A DNA stretch of 64,000 nucleotides from the NCBI RefSeq assembly GCF_947489755.1, contig NZ_CANLFB010000017.1:40866-104865 (forward strand), written 5' to 3'. How positions within the stretch are numbered: the stretch's first letter is position 1; every line of letters starts with the position of its first letter. This DNA is from an uncultured Psychromonas sp. (GTDB lineage: Bacteria > Pseudomonadota > Gammaproteobacteria > Enterobacterales > Psychromonadaceae). The notes beneath the pieces were generated by a model, which worked only from the letters and a program-made list of their open reading frames with translations, searched no databases and was not told the origin of the DNA. The position numbers and the translations under genes are program-made. Shown in pieces: positions 41,141-50,948 of this stretch.

Positions 41141-42550
41141 ATGATGACGCAAACAGCACTATCTTCTAAATTAGAGGCTAAGTTAAAGGCTCGGTTTCAA
41201 TTTAAATTTCCTAAAAAATATAAACTATCTTTCGGTTATCTTATTTTATTAATCGTTCCTTTTTGTATTGCACAAATGCTCGATATGGACACAAAAACGG
41301 TGTATGCCCAAGTATTAACTATTATTAATTTGCTGGCAATAATGGCCTTTTTTATTCAGTTTCCGCTTGGCAGTCGGCTTAAACAATTCCCTATTTTTAC
41401 TCATATAGATTGGAGTGTTGAACGTCATAAGAAGGTAGGAAAGTGGCTTGGTATTGTTTTTCTGTTTCATCCAATACTTATTCTTGCTCCTCGTTTTTTA
41501 TTTTCTTATAACGATGGTGTTAAGAGTCTTATTGAAGTGATTACTGCACCACCAATGCTGACTGGGCTCATTGCTTGGGGGGTATTGATTGCTTGGGTAT
41601 GCTTTTCTGTTTATAAAAATAAACTGCCTATTCGTTATGAAACATGGCGTTTGGCGCACTTAATTGGCTTTGTCGCTATTACTATTTTAGCAACATTGCA
41701 TATTACGACCATTGGCAGCCATGGACAATTTCAATCTAATTTTAATATTTTATGGTGGGTTTTATGTTCATTCTCATTAGCAATGGTTGTTTATAATTAC
41801 CTAGTTAAACCTACTCGACTCAAACGCCAACCTTTCACCTTAAATAGTATTACTAAAATCAGTAGCCATGATTGGCAAGTTACTATTGAACAAAAGTCAG
41901 GTGCTAATTTCTATTTCGAACCGGGTCAGTTTGTTTGGTTAAACACGAGTAAGTCACTTCATGGTGTTAGTGAGCATCCTTTTTCTATTGCATCTGGTAA
42001 ACAAGATTTACCGCGTTTGTCTTTTATTATTAGAGAGCTTGGAGATTACACATCAAGTCTTGGTAACCTGATTGAAGGGCAAGCGGTTTATATTGATGGC
42101 CCTTACGGTAGCATGAGCCTTAACGATAGTAATCAATCTACAGGGATTATGCTTATTGCTGGTGGCGCTGGCCTTGGTCCTATCTTAAGCCTATTACGAG
42201 GCTTGGCTGCACAAAACGACACGCGCCCAATTCGACTCCTTTATGGTAATAACCTTTTGTCTCAAATGGCATTAGTCGATCAAATAAAAGGCTATGAAAC
42301 ACAACTCTCTCATTTCAAATTACAGCTCATTTGTCAGGAGGAAACGATTGACCCTAATCAAGTTAACCAACCTATCTATCAAGGAATTATTGATAAGCAG
42401 ATTATCGAAAAGAATGTTGATCTTTGCGCTATTAATAACTGGTCTGTGTACCTTTGTGGTCCCAAACCAATGATTAATAGTGTTAATAAGAGCCTTAAGG
42501 AACTTGGCGTTAAACAATCCCATATTCATTATGAACAGTTATCGTTTTAA
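41141..42550 (+). CDS. Ferric-reductase-like membrane flavin oxidoreductase
   Basis: N-terminal ferric-reductase-like transmembrane domain with about six helices (residues 28-225) and paired histidines on helices (for example SVERHKKVGKW, WRLAHLIGF, TLHIT) that suit haem b. The cytosolic C-terminal half is a ferredoxin-reductase-type module: HPFSIASG binds FAD, GGAGLGPILSLLRG binds the nicotinamide nucleotide, and VYLCGPKPMINSV closes it. Length 469. First gene of a three-gene operon; it would move electrons from NAD(P)H across the membrane. The acceptor is not evident. Confidence 0.87.
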   Translation: MMTQTALSSKLEAKLKARFQFKFPKKYKLSFGYLILLIVPFCIAQMLDMDTKTVYAQVLTIINLLAIMAFFIQFPLGSRLKQFPIFTHIDWSVERHKKVGKWLGIVFLFHPILILAPRFLFSYNDGVKSLIEVITAPPMLTGLIAWGVLIAWVCFSVYKNKLPIRYETWRLAHLIGFVAITILATLHITTIGSHGQFQSNFNILWWVLCSFSLAMVVYNYLVKPTRLKRQPFTLNSITKISSHDWQVTIEQKSGANFYFEPGQFVWLNTSKSLHGVSEHPFSIASGKQDLPRLSFIIRELGDYTSSLGNLIEGQAVYIDGPYGSMSLNDSNQSTGIMLIAGGAGLGPILSLLRGLAAQNDTRPIRLLYGNNLLSQMALVDQIKGYETQLSHFKLQLICQEETIDPNQVNQPIYQGIIDKQIIEKNVDLCAINNWSVYLCGPKPMINSVNKSLKELGVKQSHIHYEQLSF

Positions 42551-42574
42551 TTAAGTTTTAAAAGGAAAAATACC

Positions 42575-42790
42575 ATGCCAATCCATGAAATTTCCGGGTG
42601 TATAGGGTGTAAAACCTGCGTTGAAACCTGTCCAACAGACGTTATACAGTTTGATCACGTTAACCAACGTGCTTATATCGCCTATGCTGAAGATTGCCAA
42701 ATCTGTCATTTATGTCGCTTATATTGCCCTGTAGATGCCATTACTATTAATTCAGAAAAATCCATCCCGGTGATGGTGTCTTGGAGATAA
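42575..42790 (+). CDS. Two-cluster 4Fe-4S ferredoxin
   Basis: 71 residues with two complete cluster motifs: CIGCKTCVETCP (from residue 9) and CQICHLCRLYCP (from residue 41). No signal peptide. AAAGGAA precedes the ATG. Its end overlaps the frame of the next gene, whose preferred ATG is 3 bases after its stop. It resembles the small subunits that pair with AprA-like or fumarate-reductase-like flavoproteins; export by riding with the Tat partner is a possibility, not shown. Confidence 0.9.
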   Translation: MPIHEISGCIGCKTCVETCPTDVIQFDHVNQRAYIAYAEDCQICHLCRLYCPVDAITINSEKSIPVMVSWR

Positions 42791-42792
42791 AA

Positions 42793-44607
42793 ATGACTGA
42801 TAAATTAAACCTTTCTCGACGTCAATTCTTAGGGGTTGCTGGTGGTGTTCTAAGCGCATCGGCATTGGCTTCTATGTCTGTTAATGCCTCATCTACGGTT
42901 AATAAGCCTAAAATAATGAGTCAAGATTTCGAAATAGAACAGCAAGAAACAGATGTCTTAGTGATAGGTGGTGGTTTTGCAGGATTATTCGCCGCGGTAA
43001 AAGCCCATGATGCAGGTGCTAAGACGATGATTGTTGCTAAAGGTAGCTTGGGGCGTTCAGGGCTTACTCCCTTTGCTAAGGGCGTATTTAAATTTGACCC
43101 TACAACGTCAAAAATGACGGCGGAACAGTTTCTCGCCAAAGTAAAAGCATCATCGATTAACACTAATAATCCGGTGTTTACCAAACAATTAGTCGATCAC
43201 TCTTATGCACATGCTGAGCAACTTAAGGAATGGGGTTTTTTTGATTCGGCGCTGTGTCGCAATAGTTTTTTAAAGCCCATTGAAGCGCGCAATATTCCGT
43301 TGGTTGAGCGAGTGATGATCACCCACTTAATCAAAGAACAAGGTCGCGTTGTAGGTGCATCAGGCTTTAGTCTCAATACCAATAAAATTATACATTTTAA
43401 CGCTAAAACCGTTGTCCTTTGTACCGGGTCTGGCGGGTTTAAACCGAATGGTTTTCCGGTGTGCGACCTTACCCATGACGGTACTATTATGGCCTATAAT
43501 ATCGGCGCTAAAATTACCGGTAAAGAGTGGAATGATGGCCATCCTGGTTCGGCTAAAAACTCAGGTTCAAGCTATGATAATTGGCATGGGCAAATAGAAG
43601 AAAAGCCATCAGTGAATGGACCTGAAGTACATCATGATCTTGGGATGGAGCTTAATTATCAGGCTTATGTTAACGGTGGACCAGTTACGATGGGGCCACC
43701 ACAACCTGGCCAGAAAAAGACTGAAAGTACAGCGGTAGGGGGGCCTTATACTCCGCCTGAGTTTTTACATGCAGGAATGCCACCAAAACAACAGCAACCT
43801 GGTGGTTTGCTCTCAATGTTTAGCGATAAGCAAAATGCAGGGCCTCCTGGGCGACCAAACGCTGGGGGAATATTCTCAATATTTTCCAGTAAAGGTGATT
43901 CTGGTCCTCCAGGTATGGGCGGTGAGAGTGTTGGCGGGTCAACTGCTGGCATGGCAATCCATAAATCGGAAGGGTTGGTACCTATTGATGAAAATGGATT
44001 AAGTACCATTCCTGGGTTATATGCGGCAGGTGATGCACTTGGCTCTTATATGTCTGGCGGAATTTATACTCAAATTGGTGGTTCGTCGGCCGCTTCTTGT
44101 ATTCAAGGTACATTTGCGGGAGAAGCCGCAGCTAAAGCGAGTCAATCTGTTTCTAGCATTGAAATTCCTGTTAAAAAGCGAGCTAATATTGAAGAGGAGA
44201 TCCTAGCGCCCTTGAAACGAGAACGTGGTTTTAGCCCTGCTTGGGTGACTCAAGTTTTACAAAGTGTGATGATTCCTAATTTTGTTTTATATATAAAAAA
44301 GGAACGTATGATGCAAGCTGCACTTATTTATGTTGAAGAGCTTAAAGAACATAGTATGCCGATGTTGATTGCCGATGATTTGCATAAATTACGCATTGCT
44401 CATGAAACCGTTAATATGATCATCACTGCGGAGATGAAACTAAAAGCTTCGTTGATGCGTACGGAGAGTCGTTGCAGTCATTATCGCTTAGATTACCCAG
44501 AGACTGATTCAGAAAACTGGGAAGCGTGGATTAATATTCAAAAGGGTGACAATGGTGAAATGAACTTTGAAAAGCAGCCTTTTGGTCTCTGGCCTGAATT
44601 TAGTTAA
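42793..44607 (+). CDS. Tat-exported FAD flavoprotein (fumarate reductase/AprA-like)
   Basis: The ATG at 42793 (GGAG 7 bases upstream) gives a twin-arginine signal: LSRRQFLGVAGG, arginines at 9-10. A Rossmann FAD site VIGGGFAGLFAA is at about 57-68; GRSGLTPFAKG, VVLCTGSGGFKPN and, near the end, GLYAAGDALGSYMSGG are the family's FAD-binding motifs. Residues about 300-383 are a Gly/Pro/Gln-rich insert with a duplicated 21-residue unit, absent from relatives I can recall. A helical AprA/SdhA-like C-terminal domain follows. Length 604. Substrate unknown; periplasmic or membrane-bound reductase activity is inferred from operon and FNR box. Confidence 0.85.
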   Translation: MTDKLNLSRRQFLGVAGGVLSASALASMSVNASSTVNKPKIMSQDFEIEQQETDVLVIGGGFAGLFAAVKAHDAGAKTMIVAKGSLGRSGLTPFAKGVFKFDPTTSKMTAEQFLAKVKASSINTNNPVFTKQLVDHSYAHAEQLKEWGFFDSALCRNSFLKPIEARNIPLVERVMITHLIKEQGRVVGASGFSLNTNKIIHFNAKTVVLCTGSGGFKPNGFPVCDLTHDGTIMAYNIGAKITGKEWNDGHPGSAKNSGSSYDNWHGQIEEKPSVNGPEVHHDLGMELNYQAYVNGGPVTMGPPQPGQKKTESTAVGGPYTPPEFLHAGMPPKQQQPGGLLSMFSDKQNAGPPGRPNAGGIFSIFSSKGDSGPPGMGGESVGGSTAGMAIHKSEGLVPIDENGLSTIPGLYAAGDALGSYMSGGIYTQIGGSSAASCIQGTFAGEAAAKASQSVSSIEIPVKKRANIEEEILAPLKRERGFSPAWVTQVLQSVMIPNFVLYIKKERMMQAALIYVEELKEHSMPMLIADDLHKLRIAHETVNMIITAEMKLKASLMRTESRCSHYRLDYPETDSENWEAWINIQKGDNGEMNFEKQPFGLWPEFS

Positions 44608-44705
44608 TAAGAACAATAAAAAATACAATCTGACCTAACCTAACCCAAGCAGACCAAAGGATCATGTTTTGCTTGGGTGCATCGTTGAACTTGGCGCTTT
44701 ATTAC

Positions 44706-44761
44706 AGTTAGCTCTCCGCATATTATTATAGCTAACTCTTCATGTATTATTGCAGTTAGCT
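44706..44761. repeat. Three 8-bp sites at exact 24-bp spacing
   Basis: AGTTAGCT (44706), its complement AGCTAACT (44730) and AGTTAGCT again (44754), each in a TATTAT-rich 24-bp unit. Lies between convergent genes. Just before it, ACCCAAGCA (44643) and TGCTTGGGT (44670) form a hairpin without a T run. Confidence 0.7.
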
Positions 44762-44809
44762 ATCCCCTTAATAAAAAATAATTTACCCGTTACGTTTATC
44801 TGCTACCAA

Positions 44810-45211
44810 CTATTTACTAGAAAAAAGATGATTTTGTCGGTTATATTGCACTAATAAAAACGCGAATAATAAGAAGGTGACAAGGAAAGAAGGGACAAAT
44901 ACTTGCTCTAATATGTCTCGATATTTTTTAGCCCAAAATAATGCAAAGAAAAGGTGGCTAGTGAAAATAAGGTACAACCAAAAAACAATTCTCTTTGCCC
45001 AGGTTCTTCCCATAAAAGCATAAGCGGTTAAGTTGCCTAATAAAATTGTGAACGTCAAAATAGCCGTCGGTATAATAAAGTGTCGTCCTATAACAAAAGT
45101 CTGAATGACACCCAATACAAGTAAACAAGTAATAAAAGCGGTTACCCATTCTAAACTATTACGATAATTAAACGTTGTTGGTAAACAAATGGTCATCACG
45201 ATACCCCACAT
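44810..45211 (-). CDS. Small four-helix membrane protein, unknown family
   Basis: I do not recognise the family. 133 residues with four predicted membrane segments at about 20-40, 45-65, 75-95 and 105-124, and a short polar C-terminus ending NRQNHLFSSK. The start may be 45211 or the ATG at 45196. It stands alone, convergent to the flavoprotein operon. Confidence 0.6.
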   Translation of the reverse strand: MWGIVMTICLPTTFNYRNSLEWVTAFITCLLVLGVIQTFVIGRHFIIPTAILTFTILLGNLTAYAFMGRTWAKRIVFWLYLIFTSHLFFALFWAKKYRDILEQVFVPSFLVTFLLFAFLLVQYNRQNHLFSSK

Positions 45212-45668
45212 AAAAAAATTAGTGTTAACAGCTGTTTACACCTTAATCCCACATAATAACATTTAACAGTAATCCAAATAAACAGCTGAGTTGTCCAACA
45301 CTAAAATGAATAGTTTTTATTGAAATTCAGGTTGTGACATTAAGGTTGAATAGTCGATTTTTAAATAAAATGTTTAAGCAATAAGACTCTCAAGCAATAA
45401 GCTTTACTGTAAACATTCTAGTGTATCTTTTGACGTATTTATTGAAGTGAATGATGAGGTGTTTTGTAAGTGAATATTGGAGCGGATACTGAGGTAATTA
45501 TTGAAGTGACTGTTGAGGCGGTTCTTGAAGGATTACTGAGGCGACTCTTGAAGTTATGCTGAAGTGAATGTGGAAGTGTATTGGAAGTCATTGAAACAGT
45601 TGAATACCGATGAACCCTCTGAATTAATATTTTAATTCGCTAGGGTCATCGGTATTTTATTTGTGGGC
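45212..45668. other. Gap with degenerate 12-bp repeats and a long hairpin
   Basis: No gene. From about 45440 to 45600 the + strand is a degenerate 12-bp series of the type TGAAGTGAATGT/TGAGGCGGTTCT. At 45603-45656 a long imperfect hairpin (AATACCGATG with CATCGGTATT, inner ACCCT/AGGGT and GAATTAA/TTAATTC) follows the MCP gene and probably ends its transcript. Confidence 0.7.
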
Positions 45669-47540
45669 TTAGTTTAGCTTAAAGCGATTTACCATGTCTG
45701 CTAGGCGAGCATTAGCAGCGGATAAACTCTCCGTACTTGCTGACGTTAATTGTCCGTTTTGTGTCAGCTCATGCACCATATCTTGAATAGACGCCATGTT
45801 ATAACTGATTTGCTCTGCTACTTGGCTTTGTTCTGACGATGCGGTTGCAATGTGAGAACTTAACTCATTTATCTCGATAATTGAGCCCGCCATTGAGTCT
45901 AACCCTGTTCCGACACTGATGGTATTGTCCGTTGTGTTTTGACAGCTTTCTTTGGTTGTATTCATTGCATTAACTGCTAACGCTGCATCTTCTGTTAGTT
46001 TGGTTAATAGCTCATTGATTTCAGCCGTGCTTTCTTGTGTTCTTGCTGCAAGTGAACGCACTTCATCAGCAACAACAGCAAACCCTCGGCCTTGTTCACC
46101 TGCTCGAGCGGCTTCAATCGCTGCATTCAACGCTAACAAGTTTGTTTGATCGGCAATGGCACCAATAACACTTAATACAGAGACAATTTCCTGTGTATTT
46201 TCATGCATGGTATTAATACGTTGAGAAGCGATTTCAACTTCATTCACTAAAGCTTGTACACTTTCAGAAGATGACGCAACTAACTGTTTTGATATCACTG
46301 CTTCATCACTTGCTTGCTGTGTGCTCAATGATGTCTGTTTAGCATTGTCTGCAACCGTATTCGCCGATGCGCTCATTTCAGTGATTGCCGCAACTGCTTG
46401 CTGTGTTTCCCCTACATGCACGTTAAGGGCTTGGTCATTAGACGCTGATACCGTATTAAGTTGTTCAATACTATTTGAAATTTCAGAAGATGACGCCAAA
46501 ATCTCATTCATCATTGATTGTAGTTGGCTAATAAAGGTATTAACACCTTGAGCAATGTCAGCAAGGTCATCATTACCTTCAACATTAAGTCGTTGAGTTA
46601 AATCAGCGTCACCTTTCGCTAAATCAGTAATACGATGTTTTAAAGAAATAATAGGTGAATAAATTTTTGCTAGGGTAAATATTAATAAGATGATCGTTAA
46701 GATGACTAGCGAAGCTGCCGTCAGGATTGAGGATATAAGTTGGTCATCTAAAAATGCATAAGCAATAGATTTATCGATATCAATAACAACATGCCATTGT
46801 TGACCACCAAGTAGCTCAATGGTCGAATAAACAACCTGTTGTTCATTTCCACTTTTTATATAATTAAATTCACCTGAATCATTATTGAGTACTTGTTGCT
46901 CAAGGGATTTATTCGTAATCCTTGTGCCGAATTTTTCATTGCCAGAAGTACTAATTAATCCGCCAGCATCATCATAAAGGGAGATCACGGCACCTTCAAA
47001 ATGGACTTTTTTAATAAAAGGGTCAACGGCTTCAAGAAAAATATCACCGCCAATAACGCCATTGTTTTCAACGTCTAAAAAGCTAAACATATATTTATCT
47101 GAAATGCCTTTATCAAAATAAATCTCAGTAATCATTAATCGGTTTGCCGCTTTAGCGTCTTGATACCATTCCTCTTGGGTCGCATCGTAATCAGCAAATT
47201 GACCACCGTTGCCCATCGTAATACCGGCGCTATCTGCAAAATTGACGGCATCTAAAGGAGTTGAAGCAACCAGTAGTTTTGCAATTTCTATTTTCTTTGC
47301 TGAATCGTTACTATTCAACAGTACTTTTGCACTCTCAACTACTTTTTTATTGCTATCAAGCCATGCGTTTATATTTTGTTTGATGGAATCTAATGCTTCA
47401 GTTGCTTTGTCATTAACTGATATTTTGCTTTCTTCGCGTGTGTTTGAGTATGAAACCCAATTTGATACTAATAACGAAAGTGCAACGAATAATGTTGCAG
47501 ACAACATGATACGTTGTTTAAAACCAATAGAATGAATCAC
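45669..47540 (-). CDS. Methyl-accepting chemotaxis protein, dCache type
   Basis: 623 residues: membrane helix about 10-28, periplasmic double-Cache sensor about 35-265 ([42 protein letters not shown]), second helix about 270-292, HAMP about 293-346, and a signalling domain with the conserved tip [20 protein letters not shown]. No C-terminal receptor-methylase tether pentapeptide (ends RFKLN). Cache domains of this kind often bind amino acids or small acids; the ligand here is unknown. It precedes the alginate lyase gene in divergent orientation. Confidence 0.92.
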   Translation of the reverse strand: MIHSIGFKQRIMLSATLFVALSLLVSNWVSYSNTREESKISVNDKATEALDSIKQNINAWLDSNKKVVESAKVLLNSNDSAKKIEIAKLLVASTPLDAVNFADSAGITMGNGGQFADYDATQEEWYQDAKAANRLMITEIYFDKGISDKYMFSFLDVENNGVIGGDIFLEAVDPFIKKVHFEGAVISLYDDAGGLISTSGNEKFGTRITNKSLEQQVLNNDSGEFNYIKSGNEQQVVYSTIELLGGQQWHVVIDIDKSIAYAFLDDQLISSILTAASLVILTIILLIFTLAKIYSPIISLKHRITDLAKGDADLTQRLNVEGNDDLADIAQGVNTFISQLQSMMNEILASSSEISNSIEQLNTVSASNDQALNVHVGETQQAVAAITEMSASANTVADNAKQTSLSTQQASDEAVISKQLVASSSESVQALVNEVEIASQRINTMHENTQEIVSVLSVIGAIADQTNLLALNAAIEAARAGEQGRGFAVVADEVRSLAARTQESTAEINELLTKLTEDAALAVNAMNTTKESCQNTTDNTISVGTGLDSMAGSIIEINELSSHIATASSEQSQVAEQISYNMASIQDMVHELTQNGQLTSASTESLSAANARLADMVNRFKLN

Positions 47541-48526
47541 ATATATTCCTTTAAGTGTGTGTGTTGCTGTGTAAATTAATATTCTTTGAATCGAGTGTAG
47601 ACTAGAAAACTAACGTTATGACTATAAAGATAATATACATTACCCTTAATGGGTATTATTTTATCAGTTTTTTTTACGACGAAAATATAATTAAAATTAT
47701 ATTTTTATATATATCAAAGCTTTATTAAATATTTTAAGGTGGTTCGATTACGGTGTTTTACTCATTAATCTTTGGGGGACATAATCTTTTTCTTGAATGA
47801 AAGTGGCTGTTTTGTGGAGAACTAAAAAAATTTTTGAATAGGACATTATTCATCTTGGATGAAAAATAGCCCCTGTAAATAATGCTGTTTTGATAACGAT
47901 CATTGATAGGACCATTAAAAGGATCTGAGATGTTATTAATAACGTAATGACGGCGATAACCTCATTATTGCTTGCTCATTTATTGTTACCTCCTTTCTGA
48001 ATAAAACTCATTTAATGTTTTCTATTATTTCCTAGATTCGCATTACAAGTGTCGTTATCGAGACTAAAATCGCGTTTATTTTATCTTGAATATCCATTGA
48101 TATACTTCTTTAGTGCCTATCAAATTTAGTAAAAAATAATTTTTTGTGTATTTATTATCATTATTTTTTCAGGCTCTCATTGCCCCTGTATATGGCTTAT
48201 AAGTATTATTTTAGGGCTTTGTTTTTTTGTCTCTTCTTTATTGGTTATATTATATTTAAATATTTTTATTGAACTTTATCAACATCTTACCGTCTTCTTT
48301 AAAGTTCAACTGATTATTGAACAAAGAAGTTAAAGTGTGACTTGTCATTTCTAAAAGTATGATAAATGTGATGCTCTTTACTTTTAAGTGGACTAATTGT
48401 TGCTAAATATCTCAGTATATTCAATTCTTAGCGCCGCGTTTTAAATCGTGAAATAACATGTTTTATTTAAATAATGGGGGAAGGTGTAGTACCAGCTCTT
48501 AATGGATGATAATTAAAGGAATACCT
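47541..48526. other. Long AT-rich divergent gap between MCP and alginate lyase
   Basis: No credible gene in 980 bases. Short inverted repeats occur (TACCC/GGGTA at 47641; AAATATAATT/AATTATATTT near 47683). The right end has the CRP-like site at 48364 and the lyase leader with AAAGGA ahead of its ATG. Confidence 0.6.
48364..48385 (+). promoter_or_regulatory. CRP-like site upstream of the alginate lyase
   Basis: AAATGTGATgctcTTTACTTTT has a perfect left half-site and about 6 of 9 bases in the right half of the CRP consensus, 140 bases before the lyase start. Catabolite control of a polysaccharide lyase is plausible. Confidence 0.3.
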
Positions 48527-50248
48527 ATGAAATTGAATACGAAACTTAGATATACAACAGCACTTGTTGCCGCTGCATTATCTGTGACTGCTATTCCAGC
48601 AGCGAATGCGGCATCAGTCAGTATTGTTAATGCTGGGTTTGAAGATAGTTTTAATACTGGTTGGTCAGATACTGATCCTTCAGCTATTTCTAGCGATGAA
48701 CGCAGTGGTTCTAAAGCGGCTAAAATCACTGGCGATGGTGGTAAATTTGAGCAAGACGTTACGGTTGAAGCTAATACTGATTATGTATTAACGGCTTACA
48801 TTTCTGGTTACGGTAAAATTGGTGCATCGGTTGATGGTACTCGTTATACAAGAACTGGCGGTGGCGATGATTATGAACAAGTGACTGTCTCTTTTAACTC
48901 TGGCGATTCTACTTCAATTACTATTTTCGGTAATTATTATAACGAAGAAGGGCGATTTGATGATTTCGCACTTGAAAGCAAAGCGTCTACTAATACTAAT
49001 ACCGTAGTGGATGGAACATGTACAGATAGCGAGGCATTAGTTATCTCTTCTGCATCTGATGATGGGTCTAACGACGGGCACGGTCCTGAAAATACCATTG
49101 ATAAAGATACTACTGCTGATTCTCGTTGGTCTTCAAATGGTATTGGTAAAACCATTACTTATGATTTAGGTGCCGACATGTCAGTTAAAGAATTAGCGGT
49201 GAAATGGTATAAAGGCAGTGAGCGCAGTTCATATTTCGATATCCATACTTCGACAAATAATAGTAATTGGACTTCAGTATTATCTGGTGGCATTTCTTCT
49301 GGTGGAGATTCAAGCTATGAAAAAATTGATGTCACAGATACTGAAGCGCGATATGTTCGTGTGACAGGTAACGGTAATTCTGCAGGTTCTTCTTGGAATA
49401 GCATTGTTGAAACACAAATATTAGGTTGTACAGATGATTCAACCGTCGATTCTGGAACCGTTGAACCAGATGATTCGGAAACGGTTGATACAGAAACTCT
49501 AGAGCCAGGTGATGCTGAATATCCATCTGATTTAATGAGTAACTATAACCAGTGGAAAATTACTTATCCCGATGGCGTAGAAGATAAAACTCTCTTTGAA
49601 GCGACTAACGAATACTTCTATGTTAATGACACAGGTAACGGCATTGTATTTAGAGCACCTGTTAGGTCAAATAATGGTACGACACCAAACTCTGACTATA
49701 TTCGTTCTGAACTGCGTGAACGAACTAGTGATGGTGATTCAGATATTTACTGGACGACCAGTGGCACTCATGTTGTCTATTCTAAGCAAGCCATTACACA
49801 CTTACCGCTTGTTAAAGACCATTTAGTAGCGACTCAAATCCATGGTAATAAAGACGATGGTATTGATGATTCGATGGTATTGAGACTAGAGGGTGAGCAT
49901 TTATTCCTAAGCTTTAATGGTGGTAAATTAAGATCTGATCTCACGATTAAAGAGGATTACACGTTAGGCACAATACATGAAGTTATCTTTGAAGTTATTG
50001 ATGACAAACATTACGTTTACTACAGTGAAGATGGTGGTTTAAACGCAGCTTATACTGCAGGTAATGCGAGCCAATACTTAGTGAAAGACGGTTCTAGTAA
50101 TTATGTGATGGATCTTAATTACGATCAATCATACTTTAAAATCGGTAATTACACTCAAAGTAATGCTGAGGAAGAAGGTAGCGCTACTGATGACGAAGAT
50201 AACTACGGTGAAGTGGTTGTTTACGATTTCTGGGTTGATCACGAATAA
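48527..50248 (+). CDS. Secreted PL7 alginate lyase with two carbohydrate-binding modules
   Basis: Cuts alginate by beta-elimination outside the cell. The ATG at 48527 gives a 25-30 residue Sec signal ending AANA. Next comes a jelly-roll CBM of the CBM4/16 kind (about 30-150), then a CBM32/F5-8C-like module (about 160-300, ENTIDKDTTADSRWSS and ARYVRVTGNG), an acidic Thr/Asp/Glu linker, and the PL7 domain from about 330. All three PL7 signatures are present: RSELRER (residue 393), QIH (437) and YFKIGNYTQ (536). Length 573. It stands alone, with no other alginate genes in the window. Confidence 0.93.
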   Translation: MKLNTKLRYTTALVAAALSVTAIPAANAASVSIVNAGFEDSFNTGWSDTDPSAISSDERSGSKAAKITGDGGKFEQDVTVEANTDYVLTAYISGYGKIGASVDGTRYTRTGGGDDYEQVTVSFNSGDSTSITIFGNYYNEEGRFDDFALESKASTNTNTVVDGTCTDSEALVISSASDDGSNDGHGPENTIDKDTTADSRWSSNGIGKTITYDLGADMSVKELAVKWYKGSERSSYFDIHTSTNNSNWTSVLSGGISSGGDSSYEKIDVTDTEARYVRVTGNGNSAGSSWNSIVETQILGCTDDSTVDSGTVEPDDSETVDTETLEPGDAEYPSDLMSNYNQWKITYPDGVEDKTLFEATNEYFYVNDTGNGIVFRAPVRSNNGTTPNSDYIRSELRERTSDGDSDIYWTTSGTHVVYSKQAITHLPLVKDHLVATQIHGNKDDGIDDSMVLRLEGEHLFLSFNGGKLRSDLTIKEDYTLGTIHEVIFEVIDDKHYVYYSEDGGLNAAYTAGNASQYLVKDGSSNYVMDLNYDQSYFKIGNYTQSNAEEEGSATDDEDNYGEVVVYDFWVDHE

Positions 50249-50412
50249 GCGTACTCACTTTTATTTAGCCTAAATTAACTTTATTTAGCTTAGCTTAGTT
50301 TAATTTAGTTTATTTGATTCTTTAGCCTGACATTGACTGAACATATATTGGATAGGCTCAATTACTTTATCAGTTAAAGAGTCAGCAGCTAGACAGAATT
50401 AATATCAGACTC

Positions 50413-50438
50413 AAGCAGACCAATAGGTCTGCTTTTTT
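50413..50438 (+). terminator. Intrinsic terminator after the alginate lyase
   Basis: AAGCAGACC (50413-50421) pairs with GGTCTGCTT (50426-50434), AATA loop, T run. Confidence 0.9.
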
Positions 50439-50803
50439 GTGGGTGAAATAATGAGGGAAGTATCTTTATTTTAACTTTTAACCTTTGAGCCATAAGAAAA
50501 ATTAAATCAAGTCGATAGCATGGTTGGAAGCATGATTGGGAGAAAATGGTTAAGTCGACTTTAGTTTAAGTTTAACGCTCACCTTGTACAACTAGCTGTT
50601 CATTAACGTTCGTCGTAAACCGTGATGGTAAATCATGTGTCCATCAAAGGATGTACTTATTTACCGAGTTACTCGTTTGCCTATTAGACCATCTACCCTT
50701 TAGCCCGTTTACCCATTAATCTAGTTATTAACTTATATACTCAGCATGATTGAGAATATGTTTAAACCGTGTTTTATATTATGAAATTAGACTATTTATG
50801 ACT

Positions 50804-50839
50804 TAAAAAAAATGCCATTCACTTTAAGTGAATAGCATT
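50804..50839 (-). terminator. Intrinsic terminator for the second MCP gene
   Basis: On the minus strand AATGCTATTCACTT pairs with AAGTGAATGGCATT (one mismatch) and runs into eight Ts. The stem sequence resembles the one after speB. Confidence 0.8.
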
Positions 50840-50948
50840 AATTTTTATGGCTAAGAGATGACTTTTTTAAATTAAAGCTAAGGTAACGCTGACATTAAAT
50901 GATCAGTCTCTTTAAACTTAAACTTAAACTTAAACTTAAACAGTAAAC

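Larger units (their letters stand above)
50249..50948. other. Gap downstream of the lyase
   Basis: No gene. Contains runs of TTTAGCTTAG-like and ACTTAA-type simple repeats (50261-50320 and 50911-50963; the second reaches into the end of the next MCP gene), plus two terminators listed separately. Confidence 0.65.

Noticed and set aside
43746..44009. Frames opposite the Gly/Pro-rich insert
   Set aside because: Caused by the biased composition of the insert; no ribosome site or homology.
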